A stretch of DNA of 64,000 bases, from NCBI GenBank assembly GCA_018127085.1, contig CM030721.1, positions 496,001 to 560,000 of the forward strand. The letters are read 5' to 3'. Below the pieces are notes generated by a model. It was not told the origin of the DNA, ran no database searches, and worked only from the letters and a program-made list of their open reading frames with translations. The DNA comes from Pneumocystis sp. 'macacae' (taxonomy: Eukaryota > Ascomycota > Pneumocystomycetes > Pneumocystales > Pneumocystaceae). Below, piece after piece: positions 1-9,731 of the stretch (position 1 is the stretch's first letter; every line of letters begins with the position of its first letter). The translations under genes and the position numbers were made by a program.

Positions 1-200
1 TCGTGCCCTCGTCCGGCACCGGTACATCCGAGTCGTTCCGTGTCCGCTTACTCGGCTTCTGTCCTGTCAGAAAGGCCCTGTTTTGCCCAAAAAACAAACC
101 ATCCTGCTGCCACCGAGCCAGACACTGCTTCTCCGTCTCTGCCCAACGTCCCTTTTTTCGATACACGTCGACACCCACCGCCTTAAAATGCTGTGCCGCC

Positions 201-1412
201 ATGTCAGAAAAAGAAACACACTCAAATGCCGACCACGACTCCCAAGTAGGCTCTGAAATAAGCCTGCTCGACTACATCGAGGAGCAGTCCCTGCTGTATG
301 TCTGCTGCCCTTCCCCTCAGCCAGCCCCAATCCTTGCTGACCACCCACAGAGAAGAAGAGGCCAGAGAGGCCCTCCCATACTCCTTCGACCACTGCACAC
401 ACGACCGCCGCCTCCGCCAGCCCCTCTATCTCTGCAGAACCTGTCTTCCTGCTAAAGAAGACCTCCACTGCGGCGCCGTCTGCTACTCCTGCAGCATCCA
501 GTGCCACGGAGGTCCCCCGCCCCCTCCCCCCGCCCCGCCTGACTCTCCAGAACACGAACTCATCGAGCTCTTCTGCAAACGCAACTTCCGCTGCGACTGC
601 GGCACCGACAGACTCGGATCCCAGGTCTGCAGGATCCGCAACGAGCACTCTCCTGTCGACCCCGACAACCAGTACAACCACAACTTCCAGGGCAGGTTCT
701 GCTGGTTCCTCTCCCCCCACCCCCACCCCCCATAACCCCCCAGGTGTGATGCCGAGTACGACCCGCTCGCCACCCAGCACACAATGTTCCAGTGCCTCCT
801 GTGCGAGGACTGGTTCCACGACCACTGCATAGGCCTGGACGCGGCCCCGGGCGACGACGACTTGTTTATCTGTCAAACGTGTCTCAGCAGACACTCATGG
901 CTAAAAAGATATGTACATGTAGACGGATTCCAGGCCTCCAAAACACTCCCCGGCCCTCTCCGGCCCTCTCCCGCCCCCCGCGCCTTCTGCACCTGGCAGG
1001 CCCTGCCTCCTGCCCCCGACGGCGACTTCTCTCTCTTCCTCCCGCCCCACTTCAGACTCTCTCTGTGCCGCTGCGACCAGTGTCTCGCCCGCTGTGCCGA
1101 AAACCCTGTCCTCCTTGCCGAGGAGCAGACATACCAGCCGCCCCCCGACACCGACTCGTGTACGCCTGTCTCCTGCGCCGCCACGCTTACTGTGCAGCAC
1201 ACAGCCTCCTCGATGCCGGCCTCCGCGCGCTCAACTCTCTCCCGCGCGTCCAGGCAATCGAGGGCATCATTGCGTACAACCACATGAAGGATGCTCTCTG
1301 CAGGTTTCTCCGGCCGTATGCCGAGCAGGGCCGCGTCGTCACCGAGGACGACGTCCGCCACTTCTTCCAGACACACAGAGACGCGCCGTCTCAGTCCTCT
1401 CCGCACGAGTAG
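201..1412 (+). CDS. mlo2: UBR-box / PHD-finger protein, Mlo2/UBR7-like (putative E3 ubiquitin ligase)
   Basis: The model has five exons, 201-295, 351-511, 551-704, 744-1157 and 1205-1412, giving 343 aa in one intact frame. Introns are 55, 39, 39 and 47 nt, all GT..AG with CTGAC/CTTAC-like branch sites close to the 3' end. Residues about 45-110 form a Cys/His-rich UBR box (CTHD, CRTC, CSIQCH, HELIELF, NFRCDCGT). Residues about 138-190 form a PHD-like finger (CWCDAEYD, MFQCLLCEDWFHDHCIG, FICQTC). The C-terminus carries the family motif SLLDAGLRALNSLPR and ends QAIEGIIAYNHMKD...FF. Proteins of this family (fission yeast Mlo2, human UBR7) are chromatin-linked ubiquitin ligases. The ATG at 201 is used because it directly opens the frame; the other nearby ATG at 188 is out of frame. 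Its stop lies only 10 nt from the stop of the convergent cdc14 gene. Function is by family resemblance. Confidence 0.85.
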
Positions 1413-1422
1413 CACCCTGCGC

Positions 1423-2202
1423 CTACAGCCGCCCAAACGGCGTCAGCTCCTGCAGATCCCTTACCAGGCTTCGCACATTGTGCAGATACCGTGCAAGCAG
1501 CGCCTCCTTCTCCTCTGTCGACCGCCGTATGTCCAGCGCCCTGTTTGTTGCCGGCCCTGCAAACACCGGCTCCGGGACAAGATAGAAGTACAGAAACTCT
1601 GCAATCTTCAACTTGACCTTCTGCGACGAGTCCCTTGACTTCATCAGTGCAGCGACTGCTGCCAGCCCGTCCAGCGACTCAAAGACCCGGACATTGTCCC
1701 AGCGGTCAACGAGTGCTGCAACCAGTGTCCCGAGTGCTGCAATCTGCACCTCTGCTGCTGCGTCGGGGCCGAGCAGCCCGAGGACCATCTGCACACATAA
1801 GCCCTGCCCTGTGCAGCAGCCATACATTCATGTTGGAGTGCCGCGTAAACAGGCTGCGCGACTCGGCGTGCAGCAGCAGACTGCCCTGCAGCAGCTCGAG
1901 TGTGTCGCATATGTGTGCAGGCTCTGCTGCTGCACCAAGCAGCCGCCCGAGACACGCAACCAGCTGTGTCGCCACTGCCCTGTCAGCCTGCCCGCTGCAC
2001 ACAACATGCCATTCAGCTCAAACCCGTCCTGCAGCCGGCAGAACTCGTCCAGCCCCGGCCGCCCGCCCAGACACAGCTCGGCAAGCAGCGCCTCGATGCT
2101 GCGCCGGCCGTCGCGCATCCGTGCCGGCTCGTGCGACGACAGACTGTCGAGTGCGCCGCGCAGGATGCGCTGGATGCACGCCGCGCTGTCTGCGCCGTCC
2201 AT
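1423..2202 (-). CDS. cdc14: Cdc14-type septation initiation network component (Sid1 partner)
   Basis: Three exons on the minus strand, 2202-2006, 1979-1826 and 1788-1423, give 238 aa. The introns are 26 nt (1980-2005) and 37 nt (1789-1825). Recognisable family segments are [20 protein letters not shown] near the N-terminus, [40 protein letters not shown] and the C-terminal [14 protein letters not shown]...DLQELTPFG. This matches the fungal CDC14 SIN family, not the unrelated budding-yeast phosphatase of the same name. In fission yeast this protein binds the Sid1 kinase at the spindle pole and promotes cytokinesis. The start ATG at 2202 leaves a 53-bp gap to the divergent eL42 gene. The exact edges of the 26-nt intron are my best fit: it restores the frame and keeps GT..AG and a CTGAC branch motif. 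Confidence 0.83.
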
Positions 2203-2255
2203 GCGCCGCGCCGCGGGGTGCGCGCACTTTGCGCCGCCCGCGGGCGGCACCCGCA
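2203..2255. promoter_or_regulatory. 53-bp divergent promoter between cdc14 and eL42
   Basis: The start codons of cdc14 (minus strand) and eL42 (plus strand) are separated by only 53 GC-rich bases, so both 5' UTRs and promoter elements must share this interval or overlap the genes. No TATA element is visible. Confidence 0.55.
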
Positions 2256-2637
2256 ATGGTCAACATCCCGAAGCTGCGCCGGACCTTCTGCAGCGGCAAG
2301 GAGTGTCGCCGCCACACCACACACAAGGTTACCCAGTACAAGAAGGGCAAGGACTCGCTCTATGCACAGGGCAAGCGCCGCTACGACCGCAAGCAGCGCG
2401 GATACGGTGGACAGACAAAGCAGATCTTCCGCAAAAAGGTATGCAGTGCATGCGGCCACGCTGACTCTGCAGGCAAAGACAACCAAGAAGGTCGTCCTCA
2501 AGCTCGAGTGCACTGTCTGCAAGCACAAGACACAGGTTGCGCTCAAGCGCTGCAAGCACTTTGAGGTATGTGTCCCGCATGCTGACTGTAAGCTGGGTGG
2601 CGACAGGAAGACTAAGGGCGCAGCGCTTGTCTTCTGA
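2256..2637 (+). CDS. rpl42: 60S ribosomal protein eL42 (L36a/L44 family)
   Basis: Exons 2256-2438, 2473-2565 and 2593-2637 encode 106 aa, exactly the family length. It begins [12 protein letters not shown] and ends [15 protein letters not shown], with the zinc-binding pairs C12xxxxC17 and C..C in LECTVCKHK. Introns are 34 nt (2439-2472) and 27 nt (2566-2592), both starting GTATG and carrying GCTGACT just before the acceptor. eL42 sits at the E site of the large ribosomal subunit. Residue 56, in the loop GGQTKQIF, is Gln where cycloheximide-sensitive yeasts have Pro. It diverges from cdc14 across a 53-bp promoter. Identification is very secure. Confidence 0.96.
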
Positions 2638-2722
2638 CAGGCGCAGCGGACACGGATAAGGGGCAGCAGAGGAGAGTGGAGGGGAGCAGGGGTTGGCAGG
2701 GAAACAGTTGGCAGGGAAACGT

Positions 2723-4137
2723 CTATTGGGGGTGTTGGGCATAGCAGTGGTCCCAGAGACGCGTTGCGTGGGCAACGAGGGTTGGGTGGGTGCGGAGACT
2801 GCGTGCAAGACAGGTGTTGGGGAGGGGAGTCGAGAGGACGAGGTGTGTGTAGGCAAAGAGAGTGGCATCGACAAAGGTTGGGCTGCTGTGCAGGTCAGTG
2901 GGGCAGTGGGGAGTGCCGTACGGAGTGCCAAAGAGCCATGTGTCGTTGCCGAGGCGCTGGGCGAGTGCGGCCAGCGCCTGGGAGGCGTCTGCATAGACCT
3001 GAGGTCAGTGGGCAGGAGGGGGAGTACCTCGCGGGGGTCGAGGAGGCCGGTCTTCTGTCGGTGGGCGAGGCGGGAGCGGATGTGTCCGGAAGAGAGTGTC
3101 CGGAGGAGGGAGCGGAGTGGCCAGGGGGCGGGGGGAGAGGGGGTGGCGGAGAGGTTGTCGCCGTCGGAGCAGGAGCAGAGCTGTGGCGGTGAGCTGGTGG
3201 AGGAGTGTGGAGTGTGCAGCCTGTAGCGCATACACCGAAATATAGGGCGCATATAGCATGCATATACTCGGTGCATATGTGATGCACGGTGTGTACAGCC
3301 CTGTGGCGCGCATATACTCCGCATGCACCGCATGTGCTGTGCACACCGCCCCAACTGCAGAGCGTACAGCACTGTACACAGCGTATAGCACATACCGCGC
3401 ATACAGTGCACATATACACGCATGTACTATGCATATATTGCGCATACACCCCGCATACAGTGCGCATATAATACGCATACAACACGCATACTATGCATAT
3501 ACCGCGCATATACTGTGCATCAGTGCATACACCGGAGACGCGGCCATACACGCTGTGCCATGCTTCGTGTAATGTATACACTGTGCATGCTGTGCACACA
3601 GTGCAGCAGACCCACCCATGCATCATAGAGAACATTCTCGATGAGCGAGAGATAGCAGTCTACGTCGGCTGCGAGAGCAGTGTTGCCGGCAAAGGGGTTG
3701 AGCTCGGCACCCTGCTGTGCAAGCCAGAGACGGCCGGCTGCAGACGGGAACGCATAGACTGCGGGATAGGCTGTGTCGGCAGCAGGCGGGAGAGATCCAA
3801 CGCTCGGCGGGCCGTCTGCCGGGGTGTATGCACAGTGCTCGGTGTCAGGCGCCTGGTGACGGTTGCACGCAGCAACGAGGAAAGGCAGTGTGCCAGAAGG
3901 AGACCCGTGTGGCGATGCAGAATGGACAGTGTGTGGGATGCCGGCGAGGAGAAGGAAGGTCTGCCAGCGAAGAGACTCGGGGTCGTGGGAGGGCGCACCG
4001 GGAGAGGTGTGTGGCTTGTATGCAACAAAGAGGTGGTTGCAGGTGGGGTCGAGGGGCGGATCGACCTGGAGCGGGGGGTAGAGGATGCAGGGGAACTTCT
4101 CGAAGAGGCGTGCAATGAGAGTGGGTGTGCGTACCAT
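2723..4137 (-). CDS. sam35: Sam35/metaxin-like mitochondrial outer-membrane protein
   Basis: The first exon starts at 4137 (MVRTPTLIARLFEKFPCILYPP) and stays open to about 3600. It contains the metaxin-type N-terminus, with SLRWQTFLLLAGIPHTV and SPSGTLPFLV. Further exons are about 3028-3190 (LRSLLRTLSSGHIRSRLAHR, KTGLLDPRE) and 2998-2723 (VYADASQALAALAQRLGNDT, WLFGTPYG, FVDATLFAYTHLVL, stop). They are joined by a clean 29-nt intron at 2999-3027. Between the first and second coding blocks lies an intron of roughly 400 nt filled with GCATATA-type repeats; I could not fix its exact borders. Family members (Sam35, metaxin) sit in the SAM complex that inserts beta-barrel proteins into the mitochondrial outer membrane. 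Assignment rests on the thioredoxin-like N-terminus plus the C-terminal GST-like motif. Confidence 0.68.
3221..3530. repeat. GCATATA/GCATACA imperfect repeat array
   Basis: More than twenty degenerate copies of GCATAYRC-type units (GCATATACT, GCATACACC, GCGCATATA, GCATACAAC) follow one another with short irregular spacers. The array lies in the large intron of the sam35-like gene. On the transcribed (minus) strand each unit reads GTATATGCG or GTATGCG, which resembles the 5' splice sites of this segment. It is an imperfect, not strictly periodic array. Confidence 0.75.
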
Positions 4138-4986
4138 GGCGGCGGTGGTCGGGGCGCGGACTGCACGGATATATGCGTGGACAGGCGCGCATAGGGCATG
4201 GAGGTGCGCATATATGCGGGTATATACGTGTATTGGATGCATATATGCGTAACAGGGTGCATATATGCGGGGTGCAGGCATCTGGCGGGTGTATTGGGGC
4301 GCCCTCAGCAGTGCACAGTGTTGGATGCAGTTTTGGACTGAGCAATAGCACGGGGGTGGGGCAAATGAAGACAACGTTTGGGGGCACATTTGGATGGAAG
4401 CCGGCGTGTTTTAGGATGGGCGGTTTGCAGTTTGCATGAGCTTAAATGATGCCCATTTTAAGCGACGATATGGATTTATTTCCTGAAAAACGCGGGTTGT
4501 TTTCAGCTATATATTCTGTATTGCACTGGGAGATTGTTAACGGGAAACTGTATTGGATGGTTGGTTCTGAAGAGGCGGTATTTTACATGTTTGTTGCTTT
4601 TATATTCAGAAGTATTATATCAGAACCAGAAAGAATTAAGTAGCAAATATGGTTGGGTTTAAAAACAATATACCAGAGATAAAAATGTATTTATCTGCAT
4701 ATAATAGATATAGTATTTAGTATTGGATGACTATTTATGATATTTCACGAAGGCATATTTGAAATAGGGATAGTTTTGATAATGCATTGTACAAGCTTGA
4801 TTGCTAGTAAGGGTTTTAGGATTATAGAAATTCTTATTAAATCCAAAGGCGCTAAATCATAAGCATTAGTGTTGTAATTTTTTAATGGTCGTCTTAACCC
4901 TAAAAAATATGTTGTACTTCTGATCTAAAAACAAATGTTTCACGAATACTCAGTATTTTGGAGTCATACGTTTCATATATTTTTAA
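4138..4986. other. Intergenic stretch containing the composition break
   Basis: 4138-4400 is still GC-rich and includes a second short GCATATA-type cluster at about 4190-4275, upstream of the sam35-like gene. From about 4440 the sequence becomes AT-rich. A 65-codon open frame at 4446-4643 (MMPILSDDMDLFPEKRG) has no family I recognise and could be chance. I see no other gene here. Confidence 0.5.
4190..4275. repeat. Short GCATATA repeat cluster
   Basis: Units such as GCGCATATATGCG, GGTATATACG, GCATATATGCG and GCATATATGCGGG repeat within 86 bases. Several are self-complementary (GCATATATGC). It resembles the larger array at 3221-3530. Confidence 0.65.
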
Positions 4987-5844
4987 ATGGAGCTTACTAA
5001 TTTTTATAATTTTAAGTCTACGCTTGATAATAAACCATATGATTTCAGCCAACTGAAAAACATGGTTGTTCTGATAGTGTATGTTATTTTCGTTTTTATC
5101 TAATAGGAAGCTGATTATATTTATAGGAATGTAGCGTCTAAGGTACTGTGTGTTAAAGTTATGTATATTTAGTAATATGCTAACTTTTTGCTTTTTAGTG
5201 TAGATTCACAGTGTAAAAATGGTATTCTTTACTTTTTTGTTCATTGTACATTAGGCAATATTTAGAGCTTGAAAAGATTTATCAAAAATATAAGGATTCT
5301 GGTTTCGTATAGTGCTTTGGTTTTATAATTTATTATTGATAAACTATACAGATAGTAATTGCGTTTCCATGCAATCAGTTTGGTTAAAAATCATGTTTAT
5401 TTTGATTTGCACTGTTGACTTTATATAAGGCAGTCAAGAACCTGGGACGTATGAAGGTGTGCTTAAAACTTGATATCTTAAAAAGTTTAATTTTATACAT
5501 AGAAATTATCCAGTTCTGTTCTAAAGAATATAATGTCACTTTCCCAATCATGGACAAAATTGATGTTAATGGACCTAATTCTCATCCTCTTTATTTGTTT
5601 CTTAAAAAACAAAAGTAAATTTTTTTGTATTTCAGTTTTTTTTTACATGATGATTAGGAGTGGTTGTCTTGGTTTCTCTCGAATAAAATGGAATTTTGAA
5701 AAATTCCTTATTGACAAGCATGGAAATGCAATTTTTTATATTTATTTTTAAATTAGATCTAAATTGCTTTAGGTTGTCGCTCGTTACTCATCGTTAACAA
5801 GACCTGAAACGATTTCTTCTCAAATTGAGAAGCTTTTAGAGTAA
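4987..5844 (+). CDS. gpx1: Glutathione peroxidase / thiol peroxidase (Gpx/Hyr1 type)
   Basis: Nine exons, 4987-5078, 5127-5142, 5199-5212, 5255-5306, 5352-5382, 5430-5456, 5503-5614, 5658-5727 and 5773-5844, encode 161 aa, the usual size. The start reads MELTNFYNFKSTLDNKPYDF. The peroxidatic Cys is in VNVASKCRFTVQY. The second motif is IAFPCNQFGSQEPGTYEE, followed by YNVTFPIMDKIDVNGP and IKWNFEKFLIDKHGN, ending RYSSLTRPETISSQIEKLLE. The enzyme reduces hydroperoxides; fungal members use thioredoxin and act in peroxide signalling. Catalytic position is Cys, not selenocysteine (TGT). Seven introns are GT..AG (42-56 nt); the last one (5728-5772) has a GC donor. The gene is easily missed because no exon exceeds 112 nt. 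Confidence 0.9.
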
Positions 5845-6238
5845 CATATCTATAATGTTTTTGTATTTCCCTGTTTTCTTATATAATGATTTATTATTAT
5901 TATTTATTCTTTTATTTTCTTAGATTTGTAAGATTTATAAAAATATTTTTAATGTTTTTAGACTTAGTTATATATAAAATAAATTTATGTCCTCAATAAA
6001 TGTTTAAACTTTTAATATATAATGAATATATGTCTACTATATAAATTTAAAAATTTCTATTGTTTTTTGACGTTATAATATTCCCTTGTTGTTTTGCTTA
6101 TTATTTTATTTTTTTCAGTATTTTGTTATGTTTTTAATACATTTTTAACCTTTATTTAGCTTTCTTTATGAATATTTTTTAGTATTTTTCTTATGTTTTT
6201 TTATTGTTTCCAATACTTTTTTTCAATACTTGACAAAT
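5845..6238. other. AT-rich intergenic region
   Basis: About 390 T-rich bases between the peroxidase and epsilon-COP genes. I see no coding exon or RNA gene. Confidence 0.6.
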
Positions 6239-7463
6239 ATGTTTGAAGAAACAGAAGGTCCTTATTTGTACTTAAATAACTTTTAAATGATACATTTAGA
6301 ACTCATCGAAGCGAGGAATCTTCTATATCAGGGTTGTTATGCCCGATTGCTTAATGAAACTACGGATGAAGTTACAGATAATGTTACAGATCGAGATGAT
6401 GACGATTCATCTGTGGCTGCATCTTCGGACTTAGTTTTGCGTGTATTAAAAGGGCGTGCAAAGTGTTTATCAGGTGGTGCAAGTGAATTGTTATGGGAGC
6501 TACGTGATGTTACATTACCAGTATTGGTGGCGTTACGGGGATGGGCACGTACTCTAGAAGGAGATCCAGATGGTATACATGAAATCTCTGCATGTATAGA
6601 TGCATTAGATGTTTCGGATTCTGCACCATCTACTACCATAATCCAAATTCTTGCTGCTGCTGCACTCTTTTGTTCAGGACGTGTTGACGAAGCGCATACT
6701 GTACTTCATCATTGCACACATGTTGAAGCGTAAGTTAAATTTTAAGCAGAAGCCATCTGGCAAAATTATATAATAGTCATATTCTTGCATCATTAATTGA
6801 TGTTTTTAATTATAATTTTTCTCTATTTCAATTATATTTTAAATATACTTTAACTATGCTTTAATATTATTGTATTTATATATTTGGCTAATATTGATTT
6901 AGAGTTGCATTAGCGGTACAGATGTGGTTATCAGAGTCTTGTTTAGAAGCGGCTCAGAGAGAGGTTGAAATGGGTAGAACATGGGCAAAAGACGATCTCG
7001 TAATGCAACTTGCTGAGGCATGGGTTGATATGTATCGAGTAGTATAGTAAATCTGCATTAATTTTTATTAATATAAATATAGGGTGGGCCGCGTATTTTA
7101 AATGCTTTTTATATCTATGAAGACTTGGCACAAACAGTTCCGACTTCTACTATGCTCACTGGGCAAGCGGTGACCGAATTACTTCTTGGTCGCACAGCTG
7201 ATGCAGCTGAAACGCTTAAGCAGGCACTAGAGCTTGCTCCTCATGATGGTGATGCACTTGCAAATTCAGTAGTTGCTGCAACACTCTTGAATGAGGATGC
7301 TGAAAATTATATAGAGTATATTTTTGTACTATATTTTCTACTCCATTCTTATTTATTTAGATTATTAACACTTTATCACCCCTCACATCCTTGGGTTGTA
7401 TCGATGTCACATCAATCGGCTTTATTTGATCAATTTTCAAAAACTTTTTTAGCTGAGGCGTAA
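6239..7463 (+). CDS. sec28: Coatomer subunit epsilon (epsilon-COP)
   Basis: Exons 6239-6257, 6300-6729, 6903-7038, 7083-7315 and 7361-7463 encode 306 aa. The tiny first exon (MFEETE) is inferred: joining it by a 42-nt GT..AG intron gives MFEETEELIEARNLLYQGCY, the expected opening helix. The body is a TPR-like helical repeat protein, with IIQILAAAALFCSGRVDEA, ESCLEAAQREVEMGRTW, GGPRILNAFYIYEDLA and LLLGRTADAAETLKQALELA. It ends with the typical LLTLYHPSHPWV...FDQFSK. Epsilon-COP stabilises alpha-COP in the COPI coat for Golgi-to-ER transport. There are four introns; the second is 173 nt, the others 42-45 nt. The first exon is the least certain part. Confidence 0.88.
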
Positions 7464-8395
7464 TATAGTAATTTATTTTTGAATGGTATATCAAGATATA
7501 GAAGCATGCCACACACTCATAAGATGATATGAAGAAGTCTTACAAAAACATAATTCTTGAATTCATTTCGATTTCTTTTTATTTTTTGTTCTTGTTAGGC
7601 AATGGATCAAATCCAGATTACTTTGCATAGTAATATTTGATACTGTTGTAGAATTTTTAGAGGAATTAGACAAAATTTAAAAATGAATTCATTGTTTTTA
7701 TTCTACTTATATAGAGCATTTATTTGTTTTTTGCTATATTTTTTAATAACTTTCATTACTTTACCAGTAAGCTTGCATTGGCAATGCTTACTCTGACTAC
7801 AGTTGTCATAGTTACTGTTATAACTCAACTTTTTTTATTGGGCTACCGAATATAACGAGTCGTTGTATATACATATTGACTGTAATTCCATGTGTTTCAC
7901 TGTTTCATTTTATGGAATACTATTCTTTCTATTTTACATTTCTAGATATTGTCAACTTTACATATTTATATTGACTTGCTTTATCGACGATAGTGCAACT
8001 GCATAAAAAATGGACTAAAACAATAATAGACTAACACTGCAACTAAGAAACGAGTTTGGGGTTATTTGTGTTGGATATATAGCAATAACAGAGAAAGTAT
8101 AGAGGGTGTATTAAAGTTCAAATACCTGCGCATATAGGGCGCATTGCAGCGCATATATAAAGTATATATTTGTGTATACTGGATTATAGTGAAGTTTGGG
8201 TGTATATATTCCAGTTTTAAGTTAGAGATTGGAGAAGCAATATATCTACACAAGCCCAAGGACGCATCTAGTTTGATATCCTAACGCATATACTTGGCAC
8301 TTTGATAAATATATTTAAGTTTTTACAGATATACGTTTTGTACAAGTAGTTTTGGTGCATATAATTTGTTTTTGGCACTTATACACGGTTTAAAG
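7464..8395. other. Intergenic region with GCATATA-like motifs
   Basis: About 930 AT-rich bases with no recognisable gene. At 8125-8160 there is a small cluster (GCGCATATAGGGCGCATTGC, GCGCATATATAA), and single GCATATA copies near 8286 and 8356. The 11-mer ATAGGGCGCAT here (8134-8144) also occurs in the GC-rich array at 3242-3252. Confidence 0.55.
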
Positions 8396-9323
8396 ATGGA
8401 GCTTTCTGTACAACGTGCAGCGGACCCTGTGGTGGATTTAGTAGCAATTAATGATACGTGTAGTACGGATTTCCATATAAACTTAAAGGATTTGTATATT
8501 TTTTCAGATTTTGATGGGTACGTTTACTGTTGTAAAATTGCTGTATCAATGCTGCTATAACAATTTTAATTAAAGTAATTTATACAGCGGTTTTTGCATT
8601 AGTTTTTATTGTTTTATTAATACAACTTATAGAACAATTGTTATGCAAGACACCGGTCACCTTTTATTTGACAAGTACGGTTGTGGTCCGGAAAGACGTG
8701 CAGTATTAGAAGCCTTGCTTGCACGAGGAGAATGTTCATTTCGTGATGTTTCTGAAGAGTTGTGGGGGAAACTGAGGCTTTCTTTGGCACAAAGTATTGC
8801 ATGGGTTCTTCCAAATCTTGAAGTTGATCCTGGATTCCGTGATTTTTTAGAGTTTTGTATGTGTAATAGTATTCCATTCAAAATTATTTCATCTGGGTTA
8901 CGACCCTTGCTTTTGGCAGCATTGTCTAAGTTCATTGGCCGTGAAAATGCTGAACGGATAGAAATTATTTCGAATGATGTAAATATAACACCGAAAGGTG
9001 TCTGGGAGCCAATTTGGTGTGACGAAACGCCTCTTGGGCACGATAAGGCTGCCTCAATTCGTAAATGCATGGCTACGACACGGTTATCATGTGGATCAGA
9101 GTCTAGCAATGCTTTAGGGTGTTGTCGGACGCCGCGAATTGTGTTTATTGGTGATGGTGTTTCAGATTTCTCAGTTGTTAAAGATGTTGATATTTTATTT
9201 GCTCGAAAAGGTTTATCTCTTGAGAAATATTGTCTTGAACGAGGGATTTCGTATATTCCATATGAAACGTTTGCTGATGTTCAACGAGAAATTTCATGGA
9301 TGACTTGTGGTTACCATTCTTAA
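8396..9323 (+). CDS. HAD-superfamily phosphatase, phosphoserine-phosphatase-like (YNL010W type)
   Basis: Two exons, 8396-8517 and 8633-9323, are separated by a 115-nt intron that splits the catalytic motif. Joined they read FSDFDGTIVMQDTGHLL, the HAD motif I with the nucleophilic Asp and the acid/base Asp. Motif II is KIISSGLRP and motif IV is IVFIGDGVSDFSVV; a conserved lysine lies in ETPLGHDKAASI. Length is 270 aa. The pattern fits the fungal phosphatase family containing budding-yeast Ynl010w, whose members hydrolyse small phosphate esters. The true substrate cannot be read from sequence. ATG 8396 is preferred over an in-frame ATG ten codons upstream because the sequence from MELSVQ looks like an ordinary N-terminus; either is possible. 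Confidence 0.8.
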
Positions 9324-9731
9324 GTCTTGTGAATTTTAAAAGACGTTTATAATGATATTTATAAGTCTATTTTGTTTTTTCCAATGTAGTACTTCTCTGA
9401 AAATAATGGTTTGTCAGTCTTAGTTTAAACAACATACTCGTTTTAAGACCTTTAATCTTGTTTTTATTGCATTGAATAATAACATTCTCTTTTGCTTAGT
9501 TATATTTTTTCTTGAAGTAGTAGCCTTAAGGAGCATGTAGAAGTATTCTTTTAAAATGTATGTCTACTTGTAAGTGCTTAATTCGAGTTTTATGTGTTTA
9601 TATGTATTGTTTCACATTCTTTTCTCTTATTCTTCAAAAATCATTTTTCAACTTATTGAAACTATCGATTGACGATAATTTCCTGAAAACATTTCATAAA
9701 TAATCTTAAATGGGTTTAAAATCTTTGAATA
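9324..9731. other. AT-rich intergenic region
   Basis: About 400 bases between the phosphatase and the glycine-cleavage gene. Nothing recognisable. Confidence 0.6.

Noticed and set aside
67..894. 275-codon minus-strand open frame in the GC-rich block
   Set aside because: It lies antisense to the mlo2 exons, is Val/Ala/Gly low-complexity, and arises from GC-rich codons lacking stops.
2329..3635. Long minus-strand frames rich in Cys, His, Met and Tyr
   Set aside because: Their N-terminal parts translate the GCATATA repeat array; only the 2723-3190 portion, read in the proper frames, matches Sam35.
1..4400. GC-rich block as a mobile element or bacterial insert
   Set aside because: It encodes intron-containing eukaryotic housekeeping genes and shows no terminal repeats or transposase.
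4446..4643. 65-codon plus-strand frame next to the composition break
   Set aside because: No family match, no extending exon found, and it is short; kept only as a remark in the intergenic entry.
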